Below, piece by piece: positions 46,271 through 57,565 of a DNA stretch of 64,000 bases. Where the stretch lies: contig CM069607.1 in the NCBI GenBank assembly GCA_035771175.1, positions 6,197,501 to 6,261,500 of the forward strand. The letters are read 5' to 3'. The notes beneath the pieces are model-generated. The model was not told the DNA's origin and searched no databases. It was given only the letters and a program-made list of their open reading frames with translations. The stretch is from Paratinospora sagittata. Its lineage: Eukaryota > Streptophyta > Magnoliopsida > Ranunculales > Menispermaceae. Position 1 is the first letter of the stretch; each line of letters begins with the position of its first letter. The position numbers and the translations under genes were made by a program.

Positions 46271-49200
46271 GTCTGCATCATATATCAGATCTCGACACAA
46301 TCTTCGGATCTTACTTCGACATGACAAATATCTGAGTACTCCCATAAAATCTCCCTATCTCACACATATACAATCTGCTCAGTCTATCAATAGAATTCTG
46401 GTGTTCATTGGAAGAATATATAGACTTATCAGTCCATCAATGGTCATCCAAATGGTATCATTTCTACCCATAACCCATAAGGTACCATTTGAATCCCATC
46501 TTTAATTAATACAATCCATATTACCAATTCCATAATCTTTCATACTGATATCATACTCGTCTCATCATAAATTTTACTCTCTGAATATGAGTATCAATCA
46601 GCTGAACATGCATTCGAGCACAAATATCAACACATGGAGTAATAGATAGTACACTCATAACTGTAACTCTTACTCACAACAATCTCCATTTATGGCTAAC
46701 TGATAGATACTACTTCAGTTTCAGCCTGTTTTCTGTTCAATGCCTCAACAACATATTGGCCTTTCCCAGGATAATAATTCAATATAAAATCAAATCCTAC
46801 GGGAATTCTTGCCACATTTATTACCTCATATTCAGTTTCTTTCCGTTCAAATAATTACTTCAGACTCTTAAAATTTAAAGAGAATGTGACATTTTTATTA
46901 TAGAGGCAATGCTCTCATTATGTCAAAATAACTACTAACAAATTTATATTCACTCTCAGGATAGTTATTCTCGTGCACTACCAAATATCTGGAGGCACAA
47001 GTAATTAACCTATCCTTTTGTATCAATGCACAACCTAGATATGGACGTGATATTCATCCATCACAATTACTTCCAGGTTTTGGAAATCGTAATACCATTT
47101 AATACTGTGAGAGTTTTTCCATGCACAACGGTCCACACATTATATAGCATTCATCTGGTTTAGTTTCGTGAGTGGAACAGATAGCTTCAAGGATCTTTCC
47201 ATGCATTTTCTATAACATACAACTAATACCAGAAAACTTCTGATTTCCATCATTTAAATCAGTTCTATGATTACTTTGACCTGCCAGCATCCTTAAAGAT
47301 ATTATTTAAACATAGTCCCGTGATCCAAAAATTCTCATCTTAATTATATTCAAAACCCCTATTCACCGAGCTTGGCACTCAATCGGTGCTCTCTCAGTGA
47401 CTACAAGATAATTCCGAGGTGCTATTCATGCTCATCGAAGACTATGTAATAATGAAGATATGGTTCATATACCCACTGCATCAATCCTATAAACGTGATT
47501 GACACATTAATCAAGGTTACCAAAATTTCATAATATCCATATCTTGTCTTAAAATAGTTTGCATTACATCCTTTTCTCGAAGTCTAAATTGATGGTGCCT
47601 AGATCTCAAAATGATCTTAAAGAAATTTTGGCTCCATGTAGTTAATCGAAGTCGACCATCTATCCATAGTAAATGATATTCATTCTTTATTGTTACCTTG
47701 CTCAGTTAACAGTAATTCATACTTAAACATATTTCACTATATCTTCTTTCCATATTATCACAAATGCTCTCCACGGTGGCATATCAAGGATAATAAATCT
47801 ATTGCTCATTAACACATTTACCTACACCTTAAATCACCACAATTTCTCAGGTGCTTGGCATCAGTTTTATATGCTATCAATCTCCTGTCCAGGTAGCAAT
47901 TTTAATACTTCATCAGAGAATACTCCAATATACCAGCTCACTACAGGAATTTTAATCAACTGCATGCCTTAACTCTTAATGGCTTTGTACTAGCCATATT
48001 CTCCATGTCCTCGTCACTAACTATCTTAGCTTAGATAGAAGATTTTTGAGGGTATAAATTTCTCGAGATTCAAAATGAGAATTTTCCACTTATTCAGCAT
48101 ATTACTTTTTTTCGGAGAAACGCTCTACCTGGCATGAGAGGTAACTAGCCAATCATACCCAACAAAGCATCCAATTCCAAAAGTTTCATAGTCTAAAGTC
48201 CCTAATTACTTGAGGACCCACATATTTATTCCACATATTATTTGCTAACCATATCATGGTAGATTCTTTCTCCTGTAGGCAGACTCACAATCAATGATGC
48301 ATTATTATAACATAAAATAATACAATCTGTCTACCATATCATCAGAGATACAGGACCAGGTAGATCCAACAATACATCAGAATATACACACAATAACAAC
48401 ATGTTGATCATACATGTTATCAACGTCTTACTAATCTTTGGATCTGGTCATGTATTTACTTTAATTTATTCTCTAAAATCTGGTGAAGTCTCATTGATAA
48501 AACATATTGGGGCATTCCATATCGACTAACTGGCAATTAACACATCCCGTGTCCTTTTTTTTTAGATTGATAATAGACAATCATAGGTCAAGATACAATT
48601 TACTCAATCTGTGACTCTTACTCAGGCAATGGAAACCACTTCTAGTTTTCATACTTCGTTAACATCACTTTCCTTTTTTCCATTTTTATTGGGTCAGGTA
48701 CTAACAAAATTAGAGTCACTAATACTGCCAAAATCTCAACCTTACTCAATGTTTCGCTTATGTAGGATTTCATATTATTGCCCCAACATTTCCTTACATT
48801 ACTTGTTTCTCCTTTTACCTAACACTGGTGTTGATGACTCGACTTCAAACGACAGTGCAAGCTATATCACTAGTATTGTTGGTGTTAACAATTTCACCAC
48901 AGCATTGGCTAACCCAAAATTTATAGGCTGCCTAACAACCTGCCGTATAGGATCCCAAAATTTATTCTAGATCCTTATCATTCTCGGAGTATCCATAGTG
49001 ATCATTTCAAAAATAACTGTACCAGTTTATGGAATTCATATTTGGATTTATGGTTAGGCATGTTACTACATTATAACAAGATAAAATTTTTCATGTCTTA
49101 AATCTTATTCAGCATGATGATAGAAGCCCTTATACAATAGCTTCTTTAATTAATCTCATGCCTTAATCGTCTCAAGAGTCCTTAACCAACTTTTCTATCA

Positions 49201-49853
49201 TATCTTTTCATCAGTTAGCTTAAACTTAGCTAACTTGCTTTTTCATTTTCAGAGACTTAATCCTTCTCTAAGATGGTTTCCACTCAAAGCCGTAAATTCT
49301 TTACTATGTCTACTATCAGACTGCCAGTTAAGATAGGAAAATCTCTTCTCCTGAAAGTTTCCATACCTTTCACATATCATTTCATTTCATCTGGCTTATC
49401 ATTGAGACCTTCTATTTATTTAATTTGTACTTCAGTCTCAACTATATATGTTTTTACAGAAGTACCCAGACCATTGGCACTCACATCTGGAGCTATCAAT
49501 GGTTCAAGCCTCTGTCTTTCTCACATTACAACTTTGCCACAACCTCATAAGTTGTGCATTTCGTTGTTGTTGGGTAGTTACTAGCCATATATAAGCTATA
49601 TAATTTATTCTCACTGGATTACATCCAGTTCCTTTTCTTTCAGCCTTCTGATCCTTTCTTGATCAACAATTTTCATTGTTAATCTTGACTATTCGTTTCC
49701 AAATCTGGAATTCACCGACACAGGTGATTCTCAGTCAAGATAACATATTGGAATTCGGCTCAACATAATAGGACTACTCATATATATACCCTTACAATCA
49801 AGCATAATATCATAAAGCTTTTATCTTTTTAAGGATTTTAAACCCAACCTAAT
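46271..49853 (-). pseudogene. Decayed Gypsy internal region (gag-pol)
   Basis: By position this should be gag, protease, RT, RNase H and the integrase N-terminus. Stops occur every few dozen codons in all frames and I could not assign individual domains. The plus-strand open frames at 48611-48970 and 49273-49584 are incidental. Confidence 0.5.
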
Positions 49854-50978
49854 GCTCTGATACCAATATTGTCACGACGCCCCTGACGTAGGCTGACGTC
49901 ATAACCGGCACAGTGTACTATGCACTGTACATACCCATATACAGTATACAATACACTGTTAGCCTCAACAGACATTCACAAAAATTCTCAATATACCACA
50001 AATCAAATCAAATCAAATCAAATATATATATAGATGATCATTCCATTCATTCCACAAATTAAATTTTCACCTGATAAATATCTATGATCATCTCATTTCA
50101 TCATCCCATGGGCTATAATCATTCCACTCACATTCATTCCATTCATTCTACAAATTAAATTCTCACCTGATAAATATCTATGATCATCTCATTCCATCAT
50201 CCCAAGCATTATGCCCACACGGTTATTTAGGTGATAGTATATCTATAGTATGTGATAATTATACATATCAAAATAACAAACATATAACCTATTTCCTCCA
50301 AGCATACATACACATACCAGACGAAGGCTCACGTGATTATCACTCACGAATTTTTTCTTTTCCCTTCGACTCAATACCTGAAATATTGGAGGAAATGGAG
50401 TGAGCAAACAACAACTTAGTGAATATAGTTCTTGACATGACAATCGCATGCATTTTAGGAAACATGGCATATCAAATCGATTTAAAACATTTAAAAGCAC
50501 ATATGCACCATTCATCAAAATAATATACGTGCACACAATATTGCTCATTCATAAATATTTTACCATCTCCCTCTTTCAAGGCAAGAGAGCGGGTCTAACC
50601 CTTGTATGGTCGTACAAGGTAGCCACAACCTCTCATTACCCAATTCACAGTCATTTCAAGGATCGCAACCCTTGTTAGGAAAGACCTACTGGAACGACCC
50701 ACTTTCTGGACCTGACGTCATGATGACGTGAACTGCCCAATACGAGGTCTTGTGCACGTAGTCGATGTGTATAATACTCGTATACAGTGTGTACGAGGTA
50801 TTTTAATAAATTGTTGTGTTTGATATTTATTAGTGTATAATGGTCTAATACATAAAATAATCATGTGTTATGATCAATTAGGTGTTAAATTACTCTAATA
50901 CATAAATTAAATAAAGAATTCATGGCATGTAAGTGACAAGTGTCTAGTGTACATTTTGTTTGGCAATTGAAGAGGTTT

Positions 50979-51330
50979 GTTGGCCATGTGTAGCCATGTG
51001 TTGTTTGCTAGTGTGTTGCAAGAATAAAATAAGATGCTAGTGTCTTGGCAACAACAACATGAATTGCTAAAGGAAATACACGTTGAGAAGAGAACATGAC
51101 ACCTAAGTGAGTTGTTGGCCATGTGTAGCCATGTGTAGCCATGTGTTGTTTGCTAGAGTGTTGCAAGAATAAAATAAGTTGCTAGTGTCTTGGCAACAAC
51201 AACATGAATTGCTAAAGGAAATACACGTTGAGAAGAGAACATGACACCTAAGTGAGTTGTTGGCCATGTGTTGTTTGCTAGTGTTTTGCAAGAATAAAAT
51301 GAGTTGCTAGTGAGTTTAAAGGAAATAAAC
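50979..51330. repeat. Tandem repeat in the solo LTR (135/145-bp units)
   Basis: Units start GTTGGCCATGTGTAGCCATG at 50979, 51114 and 51259. The second is longer by one extra AGCCATGTGT block and the third is partial. They include TTGCAAGAATAAAATAAG and GAATTGCTAAAGGAAATACA. Confidence 0.85.
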
Positions 51331-51769
51331 GTTGGTTGCTAGATTTATGAGAAATCAAACACCAGAACAGAAACATGAAGAAGAAGAGGAGAAATTGAAG
51401 GTAAAATCTTTGGTTTTTGTATGTAAATTGCATCATTGAGTTCCTCTTTTCATTTTATACAATATATGTAATATACAAATGGGTTCTATGATGTGATTAG
51501 GAACTAGAAATTCAAGAATTTGGACTGAAAATTTGGTGAATGACGTACCAGAATCCTTGATGTTCACTTGCTGGTTTGATGGTAAGTGTTTAATGTTAGT
51601 TCCAGCAAGAAATTTAAGATGCTTTGATGAGAATCAGTCTGTGAATCCTTAGACATGTATTAATGGACTATTGATATACTGGAATTAAATAGATTTGGCA
51701 ATTGGCTTATGTTAGAGTAGTAATCATAGTAAGTACATAGTAATTAAAGTGAAAATGATATTAATAGAT

Positions 51770-52035
51770 TAATATGAACGTATATTAATATATGAATGAA
51801 TATATTAATATATGAATGGGTATATATTAATATATTAATGTGTATATATATAGTCATATATGCATGAGGTTGAAAAGTGTATTAATATATGAATGGGTAT
51901 ATATTAATGTGTATATATATAGTCATATATGCATGAGGTTGAAAAGTATATTAATATATGAATGACTATATTAATATATTAATGTGTATATATAGTCATA
52001 TATGCATCAGGTTGAAAAGTATATTAACATATGTA
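51770..52035. repeat. AT-rich tandem repeat in the solo LTR
   Basis: Three imperfect units of about 70-85 bp carry ATATAGTCATATATGCAT followed by GAGGTTGAAAAGT(A/G)T and ATTAATATATGAATG. Confidence 0.75.
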
Positions 52036-54647
52036 TATATAAATAGGTTTGAGACTTATTTGATGGCATGCAAATATATTGATGGAATAATATATAGGTG
52101 GAATTGAGATGGTTATATACAAATAAGATTAAGTTTCATGACTATATACTGACACGTAATACTTGTGGGTATATTTGAGAGTAAAATCATATGGAAAATA
52201 ATTGATTATTGTTTGGTGAAATTACAGCAAAGTTTGGAATAGGTGGGGACAGTACGCAGTGGTAGTGATATTTGGTCAACACTAGGCTGTGTTGGCATTA
52301 GGTGAGTATCCTTCCATTTCTTGGTTATTTTGTATGGCATTGTAGCTATGAACAGTTTGAAATGATAAGCATGTATGAATGGCATGGTATAAAATTGCAT
52401 TGATTGAATACATGAAAAATATTTCAAAAACGAAGCATGTCTAACCTGTAAGAACATGTTAGAACATGATTCATTCCATGAATAAGTCCCGCATGAGTAG
52501 TACCTTGAGTATCTCATGGGCTTAGTGGCTGTCTTGGAATTGATTGTGATAAAATTGAGTATGAGAGGACAGTTAGGCTACCCTTGTTTGGGCCGAACGA
52601 GGGGTGAGTCCCGCTCTATACTTAGAAGGTGGGAGATGGATATGACTTTCAGTGGGAAAGTGAAATTGTTTTAAAAAATATTGCAAGAAGCTCCAAGCTA
52701 TTTTGTGCATATATGTATTGTCTTTTGCACTTGCATCTTTAAATGTATTTGATTATGATTTTATCAACATGTTTATTAAATGCATATGAATGCTATAGAA
52801 TGGAACTTACTCACTGAGCTTGTTGTAGCTCACCCCATTACTTCCAATTTTTCAGGTAAGGACCCAAAAGCAAAAGGAAAAGCAAAGAAAGGATAAACCG
52901 TCTTCTGGAAACTTTACTTGCTATGTATGTATGGAAGAAACGGTTACAACATGATTACTTTTGATATGTATAATTAGCATGTATATATATGATATCACAT
53001 AGACGAGTGAGTGGGGTGATAATATGAACCATACTTGACGTATTGGGGTATGAAATATTGTTATGATGATAAAGATCTGAATGTAAATGAGTATGAAAAT
53101 GAATGAATGTAGATTTTAAATGGAAGGCTATCAAGGAATTTGAAATTCGTGTATTTACATTGAGGCTGACAGTGTATTGTACATCGTATACGAGGATGTA
53201 TAGTGTATAGTACATTGTGCCGATCATGACGTCAGCCTACGTAAGGGGCGTCGTGACACCTACTGACAATGAGGATTTACAAAACCTTATCTGGGTCTAA
53301 TTCCTAACGAAATGACATCATTACAAACTCTAATTGCTAAAATCAGTTTGCATGATCCATAAAACTCAATGCATTATATATAAATATAACATGCATACAA
53401 TCAAACATTTTATATGTGTACAATGTCATACAAGAACCAAATCAAGGAAACTATACTCACAGTGGTTACACGGGGTTTCTAAGTCAAATCGAGCAACAAT
53501 AAACGTCCATCAAAATGCGTCCGCAAGAGCATTTATCCATGCACTTAAGCTCTCAATGTAAACACTGAAATGAACCATAACCAGCTAAGATGGGGTTATT
53601 TCACCATGAAAATACATATGAAAACATATGTCATATCCACAAATCATGTTCTTAACATCGAAACGTCCAAAATTTAGTTCTTTACGATTCTATGATCTCA
53701 AACCGGAGTTTCATTGGATTCTAATTCCATTTTATTCACTGGATATGATCATAGTACTATTCAAGTAACTGTTCACGTCGTCACTATTCATTGGAAACAT
53801 GTAAATTGTACTAAAATTGTCAAACAGTCTCCAAAAATCATGAACTTAGCATCGATGAACTCGCAACAGTCCATTCTACCATTCTATAGCCTTAAACTGG
53901 AGTTTCATTGGGAATGGTCTTCAATCTACACTCTAACTTCCAACAGCCATAAAAGTTCCAAATGAACACATAAATTCAATCTAACCACATATTCGGGGTC
54001 CCGACAGTCCAGGGAGTGTTTTTCAACCTTCTTAGCGGATTTTCATTCACGTTGGGTCAAAACCCCAATTGTTGAAAACGCCATAAAACGGCTCCCACAG
54101 CAACAATTACTCCGCTAGAATCGTTACATCTAGCTTAGATATTAATTTCACGAAGAAATAGAGTGAAAATGACTTACCACGAGTCCCGATTTCGTGCGAA
54201 TCGCGCGTTCTCCCTTCTTTTTCTCTTCCTTTCTTCTCGGTTCTTCCGTCTTCTCTTTCTCTCTGCTTCTTTCTTTCCTTTTCGTTCCAGCGACTTCTTT
54301 TCTTCTTTTTATTTTATCTTATTTGTTTTGTCTTCTTTCCATATGAGTATTGTTCACGGTACTGTTCGGTGAACAGTACCCACAAATGAACAGTAATATA
54401 TTTTTATTTTTATTTTTTTCTTACTTCATTCCTCCTCTTCTTCTATACACTCTATCCACATGAGACATACACGTGTTGTAAATCGAGTTCTATTTAAAAT
54501 CACATTCCGAACTCACTTTTGACATTTTCAAGTTCATTTGACACATGTAAACATGACTTTAAAGGTACTTATACGTGTATTATACTCTTCAGTGTACATA
54601 TAAAGTAACCAAATACATTGATTAAAAGCACAGGGTGTTACAATACG

Positions 54648-55874
54648 TTTGGTAATTGCCCTAGCAGCTCAAGAAGGTTGGAGTCTTTTCAGCTTGATGT
54701 AAAGAGCGCATTTCTCCATGGAGAGCTTAGTGAGGAATTTTTTGTCCGCCAACCTCAAGGATATGAGAAGAAGGGCGAGGAACACAAGGTTTATAAGCTA
54801 AATAAGGCATTGTATGGCCTCAAACAAGCTCCACGAGCTTGGAATAGCAAAATTGAGGCTTATTTTGCTAAAGAAGGTTTCGAAAAGTGTCATTGTGAAC
54901 ACACCCTATTCACAAAGTGGAAAGAAGGAGGTAATCTCTTAATTGTCAGTCTTTATGTTGATGATTTAATTTTTACTGGGAATGACAAGAACATGTGTGA
55001 AAAGTTTAAGAAGTCAATGATGTTAGAATTTGACATGTCTGACTTGGGAAAAATGAGATATTTTCTGGGGGTTGAAGTATTACAAAATTCTTATGGGATT
55101 TATGTGTGTCAAAGAAAGTATGCTCATGAAGTTTTAGAAAGATTTGGCATGGACAGAAGCAACTTGGTGAAGAACCCCATAGTTCCAGGTTGCAAATTGT
55201 CAAAGGACGAGAAGGGGGCTAAGGTTGATGAGAGTGTGTTTAAGTAGGTGGTTGGCAGTCTTATGTGTTTAACTGCAACCAGACCTGACTTGATGTATGG
55301 TGTGGGTCTTATCAGTAGGTTCATGTCGTGTCCTACAGAGCAACACTAGTTGGCAGCGAAAAGATTACTTAGATATTTGAAAGGAACGACTAATCTGGGG
55401 ATTTTCTACAAGAAAGAAGACTGTAAGCAACTCACAGCCTATTTAGATAGTGATTTTGCTGGAGATGTAGATGATCGCAAAAGTACTTCGGGGTACGTAT
55501 TCATGTTTGGTTTTGGAGAGGTGTATTGGTCATCCAAAAAATAGCCTGTGGTTAGCTTATCCACCGCTGAAGCCGAATACATCGCTGCTGCCTCATGCGC
55601 TTGTCAGTGTGTTTGGTTAAGAAGAGTTTTAGAGAAGCTTGGTTATGTGCAGGAGAAATGCACTACAATTCTGTGTGATAACAGTTCAACTATAAAACTC
55701 TCCAAGAATCTAATTCTTCACGGCAGAAGCAAGCACACTGACATCATGTTTCATTTTCTTCGTGAATTGGTAAGAGATGGTGTGGTTGAACTGAGTCATT
55801 GTCATACTCAAGACCAGGTAGCTGACATTATGACAAAGCCGCTCAAGTTGGAGGTGTTCGTGAAGCTAGCTTGA
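54648..55874 (+). pseudogene. Copia RT C-terminus and RNase H (right half)
   Basis: It resumes immediately after the Gypsy TSD with LVIALAAQEGW, then FQLDVKSAFLHGELSEEFFV, NKALYGLKQAPRAW and the catalytic SLYVDDLIFTG. After a TAG at 55245 come VVGSLMCLTATRPDL, a TAG at 55347, LAAKRLLRYLKGTTNLG, DSDFAGDVDDRKSTSGY, a TAG at 55542, SLSTAEAEYIAAASCACQ (RNase H) and HTQDQVADIMTKPL. Outside the three stops the frame is open and the motifs are intact. Confidence 0.88.
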
Positions 55875-55937
55875 TGGGCCTGTGTGAAGTTCCTAATGTA
55901 AACTGAATGCATTCTGCATACAGTTTAAGGAAGGGTT

Positions 55938-56164
55938 TGGTAGAGTTTTTTTGTTAATCAGTTTGTTAATAATTCCTATTCTTTAGGGATCAGTTATTTG
56001 TGTTTTTGACTAATTCCTCTTAGTCTGTTACCACGTTTTAGGGTGCTGCAAACGTGGGTTGTTATCTTTGTAAAAGGCTATATTAGCCTGCAGCTTGTTA
56101 TCAATAAAATAAGAACTTTGTATTGAAGCTTGTGTGTAATAATTTCTTCTGAGTGTTCTCAACA
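55938..56164 (+). repeat. Copia 3' LTR
   Basis: 227 bp, the same length as the 5' LTR at 40299, preceded by the purine tract GTTTAAGGAAGGGTT and followed by the TSD TTAAT. Confidence 0.92.
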
Positions 56165-56169
56165 TTAAT

Positions 56170-56951
56170 GACCAAGTTTTATTTTTTTTCGATCTCACTC
56201 ATTTATTGAGATTATCAATAAACAATGAGGAACCTCATTTATCTAGACTCGAGCCACAATATTTCAAAACTATAACCAATAAAGATTTCTTTTAACTACA
56301 CAATATTATTGAAATTGTAGCATCACGTTGTATTGAGCCGTGTCGCTTGTATAAGTAATTCAATAGTGAATTAAAGGTAATGTTATATAGAAATGCTAAT
56401 AACGCACTACTCATTATTTATTAAAGAGAAATGTTGAAACGATCTAAAAGTTAATTCTCAAATCACACCACGTTGATATTTGGTGAATTATGAGTGATTT
56501 TTTTTTTCTTTTTTGGGGACAAATAGAAACTCCTTTGAGAGAAAAAGAACACCATTTACACCGTCATTTAACACCCATTTCTTGAATGTAACCTGTAAAA
56601 TGAAACTTTTATTATAGATTTAGTTCTTATATAGAGCATTTTAATGATTCTCTAGTAGGATATATCTACCTACTCTATATATAATTCGTTTAAAAAATAT
56701 TTTTTATAACTGCACGATGGACACAAAAGGAAAAGAAAAGAAAAATATTTTTACAACCTAAAAACTATATCTAAAACCATACTTATACAAATGTGATGTA
56801 TAATAATTAAACAATTTTTTTAATAATATAATATATTATTACGTCAGCTTGAATATAAATTTTAGTATATATTTGTATCGTTTTCACACTTCTAAAAAAA
56901 AATACCCACCGCGTATTACACCATAATGAGTATTATTTTGGGTCATAAAAG
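56170..56951. other. AT-rich intergenic DNA
   Basis: No gene or repeat family was recognised. Confidence 0.5.
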
Positions 56952-56959
56952 CATTTCAC

Positions 56960-57400
56960 TAAGGGTGTAAACAACCCGACCAAACTCAGCTATTTCAGGT
57001 CAAATTGAGTCAGATTTGATTAATATGTCAAATTAATTAAATTATTTTTTAAACAACTCAACCAAACCCGACATCTTAATATATATATATGAGTTCATCA
57101 TCATTTACATAAGTCAAGTTTTAAAATAACTTACTTTTTTCATATATGAGTTTTTTCAAAAAGAAAATAAACTTAAAATAACTTAATTTAATAAGTTAAA
57201 TGATAATCTAATATATTTTATTATTATTATAAATTTAAATAATAATTATTAAGCTTTAAAAAAAATTAAACTACTTAATAAAGGTCAACGGCTCAGGTCA
57301 AGTAGCATCAGGTCCAACTTACTGCCACCCAACCAACCTCATGGGATCCTGTGGGTTATGGGGCAAAAATCCAACCCGACCGAATTCAATTTCACCCCTA
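56960..57400. mobile_element. hAT-like non-autonomous element with perfect 8-bp TSD
   Basis: The element runs from TAAGGGTGTAAACAACCCGA to GAATTCAATTTCACCCCTA, 441 bp. The direct repeats CATTTCAC at 56952-56959 and 57401-57408 are identical, the 8-bp TSD expected for hAT transposons. Terminal inverted repeats are short (TA(A/G)GGGTG). No coding capacity. The left flank of the intact carboxylesterase 3' end is about 160 bp away. Confidence 0.8.
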
Positions 57401-57565
57401 CATTTCACGACACAAAATCTCTCATTTTAATCAAAAGGAACAATAACACAAACACAAACGCACGTTATATTAAAACCCCACTTTTCCTCGATGTTACGTG
57501 CATTACATCATGTATACCCCAAGATTTACGTCCATTAATCTCTTCACCCACACACACACAAACTT

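Larger units (their letters stand above)
50690..53258 (+). mobile_element. Solo LTR of a related Gypsy family, nested in the Gypsy LTR
   Basis: 2,569 bp with TG...CA ends (TGGAACGACCCACTTTCTGG ... GGGGCGTCGTGACA) and a perfect TSD, CCTAC, at 50685-50689 and 53259-53263. It lies in the opposite orientation to its host. Its last ~100 bp and the CTCACTGAGCTTGTTGTAGC patch (about 52810-52860) are clearly related to the host LTR family, while the 5' start differs (TGGAACGACCC against TGTAACACCCC). No internal retroelement genes are present. Confidence 0.9.
43372..54642 (-). mobile_element. Gypsy chromovirus (Tekay-like), 11.27 kb, decayed
   Basis: It is inserted in the Copia RT gene with a perfect TSD, ATACG (43367-43371 and 54643-54647). 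The minus-strand element has its 3' LTR at 43372-45567 (2,196 bp) and its 5' LTR at 49870-54642 (2,199 bp after subtracting a nested solo LTR and its TSD). The LTR begins TGTAACACCC and ends GTCGTGACA on the minus strand. The primer site TGGTATCAGAGC is at 49854-49865 and a purine tract AAGTTGGGGAGAT abuts the 3' LTR. The 4.3-kb internal region (45568-49869) is heavily mutated; only integrase blocks are readable. The LTRs are clearly alike but have many substitutions, so the insertion is old. Confidence 0.92.
49870..54642 (-). repeat. Gypsy 5' LTR, split by a solo LTR
   Basis: The LTR parts are 49870-50689 and 53264-54642 and are colinear with 43372-45567. The left plus-strand edge carries TGACGTAGGCTGACGTCAT. 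The right part repeats the hairpin GGTACTGTTC-GGT-GAACAGTACC near 54358. Confidence 0.9.
40299..55937 (+). mobile_element. Copia element interrupted by an 11.27-kb Gypsy element
   Basis: LTRs of 227 bp at 40299-40525 and 55938-56164 (TG(A/G)TAGAGTTT...CTCAACA) differ at a little over a dozen sites by eye. The TSD TTAAT is perfect at 40294-40298 and 56165-56169. The primer site TGGTATCAGAGC is at 40528-40539 and a purine tract lies at about 55923-55937. Without the Gypsy insertion and its TSD copy the element is about 4.6 kb. It has gag, protease, integrase, RT and RNase H in order. It is dead: stops at 41233, 41590, 42094, 55245, 55347 and 55542, plus a small deletion in the integrase near 42397. 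The entry ends at the 3' LTR border; the LTR itself is listed separately. Confidence 0.93.

Noticed and set aside
48611..49584. Plus-strand frames of 119 and 103 codons in the Gypsy interior
   Set aside because: The element is on the minus strand and the frames have no similarity; they are chance frames in decayed DNA.
50979..51330. Possible CRISPR-like array
   Set aside because: The 135/145-bp units are directly tandem with no unique spacers and lie inside a plant LTR.
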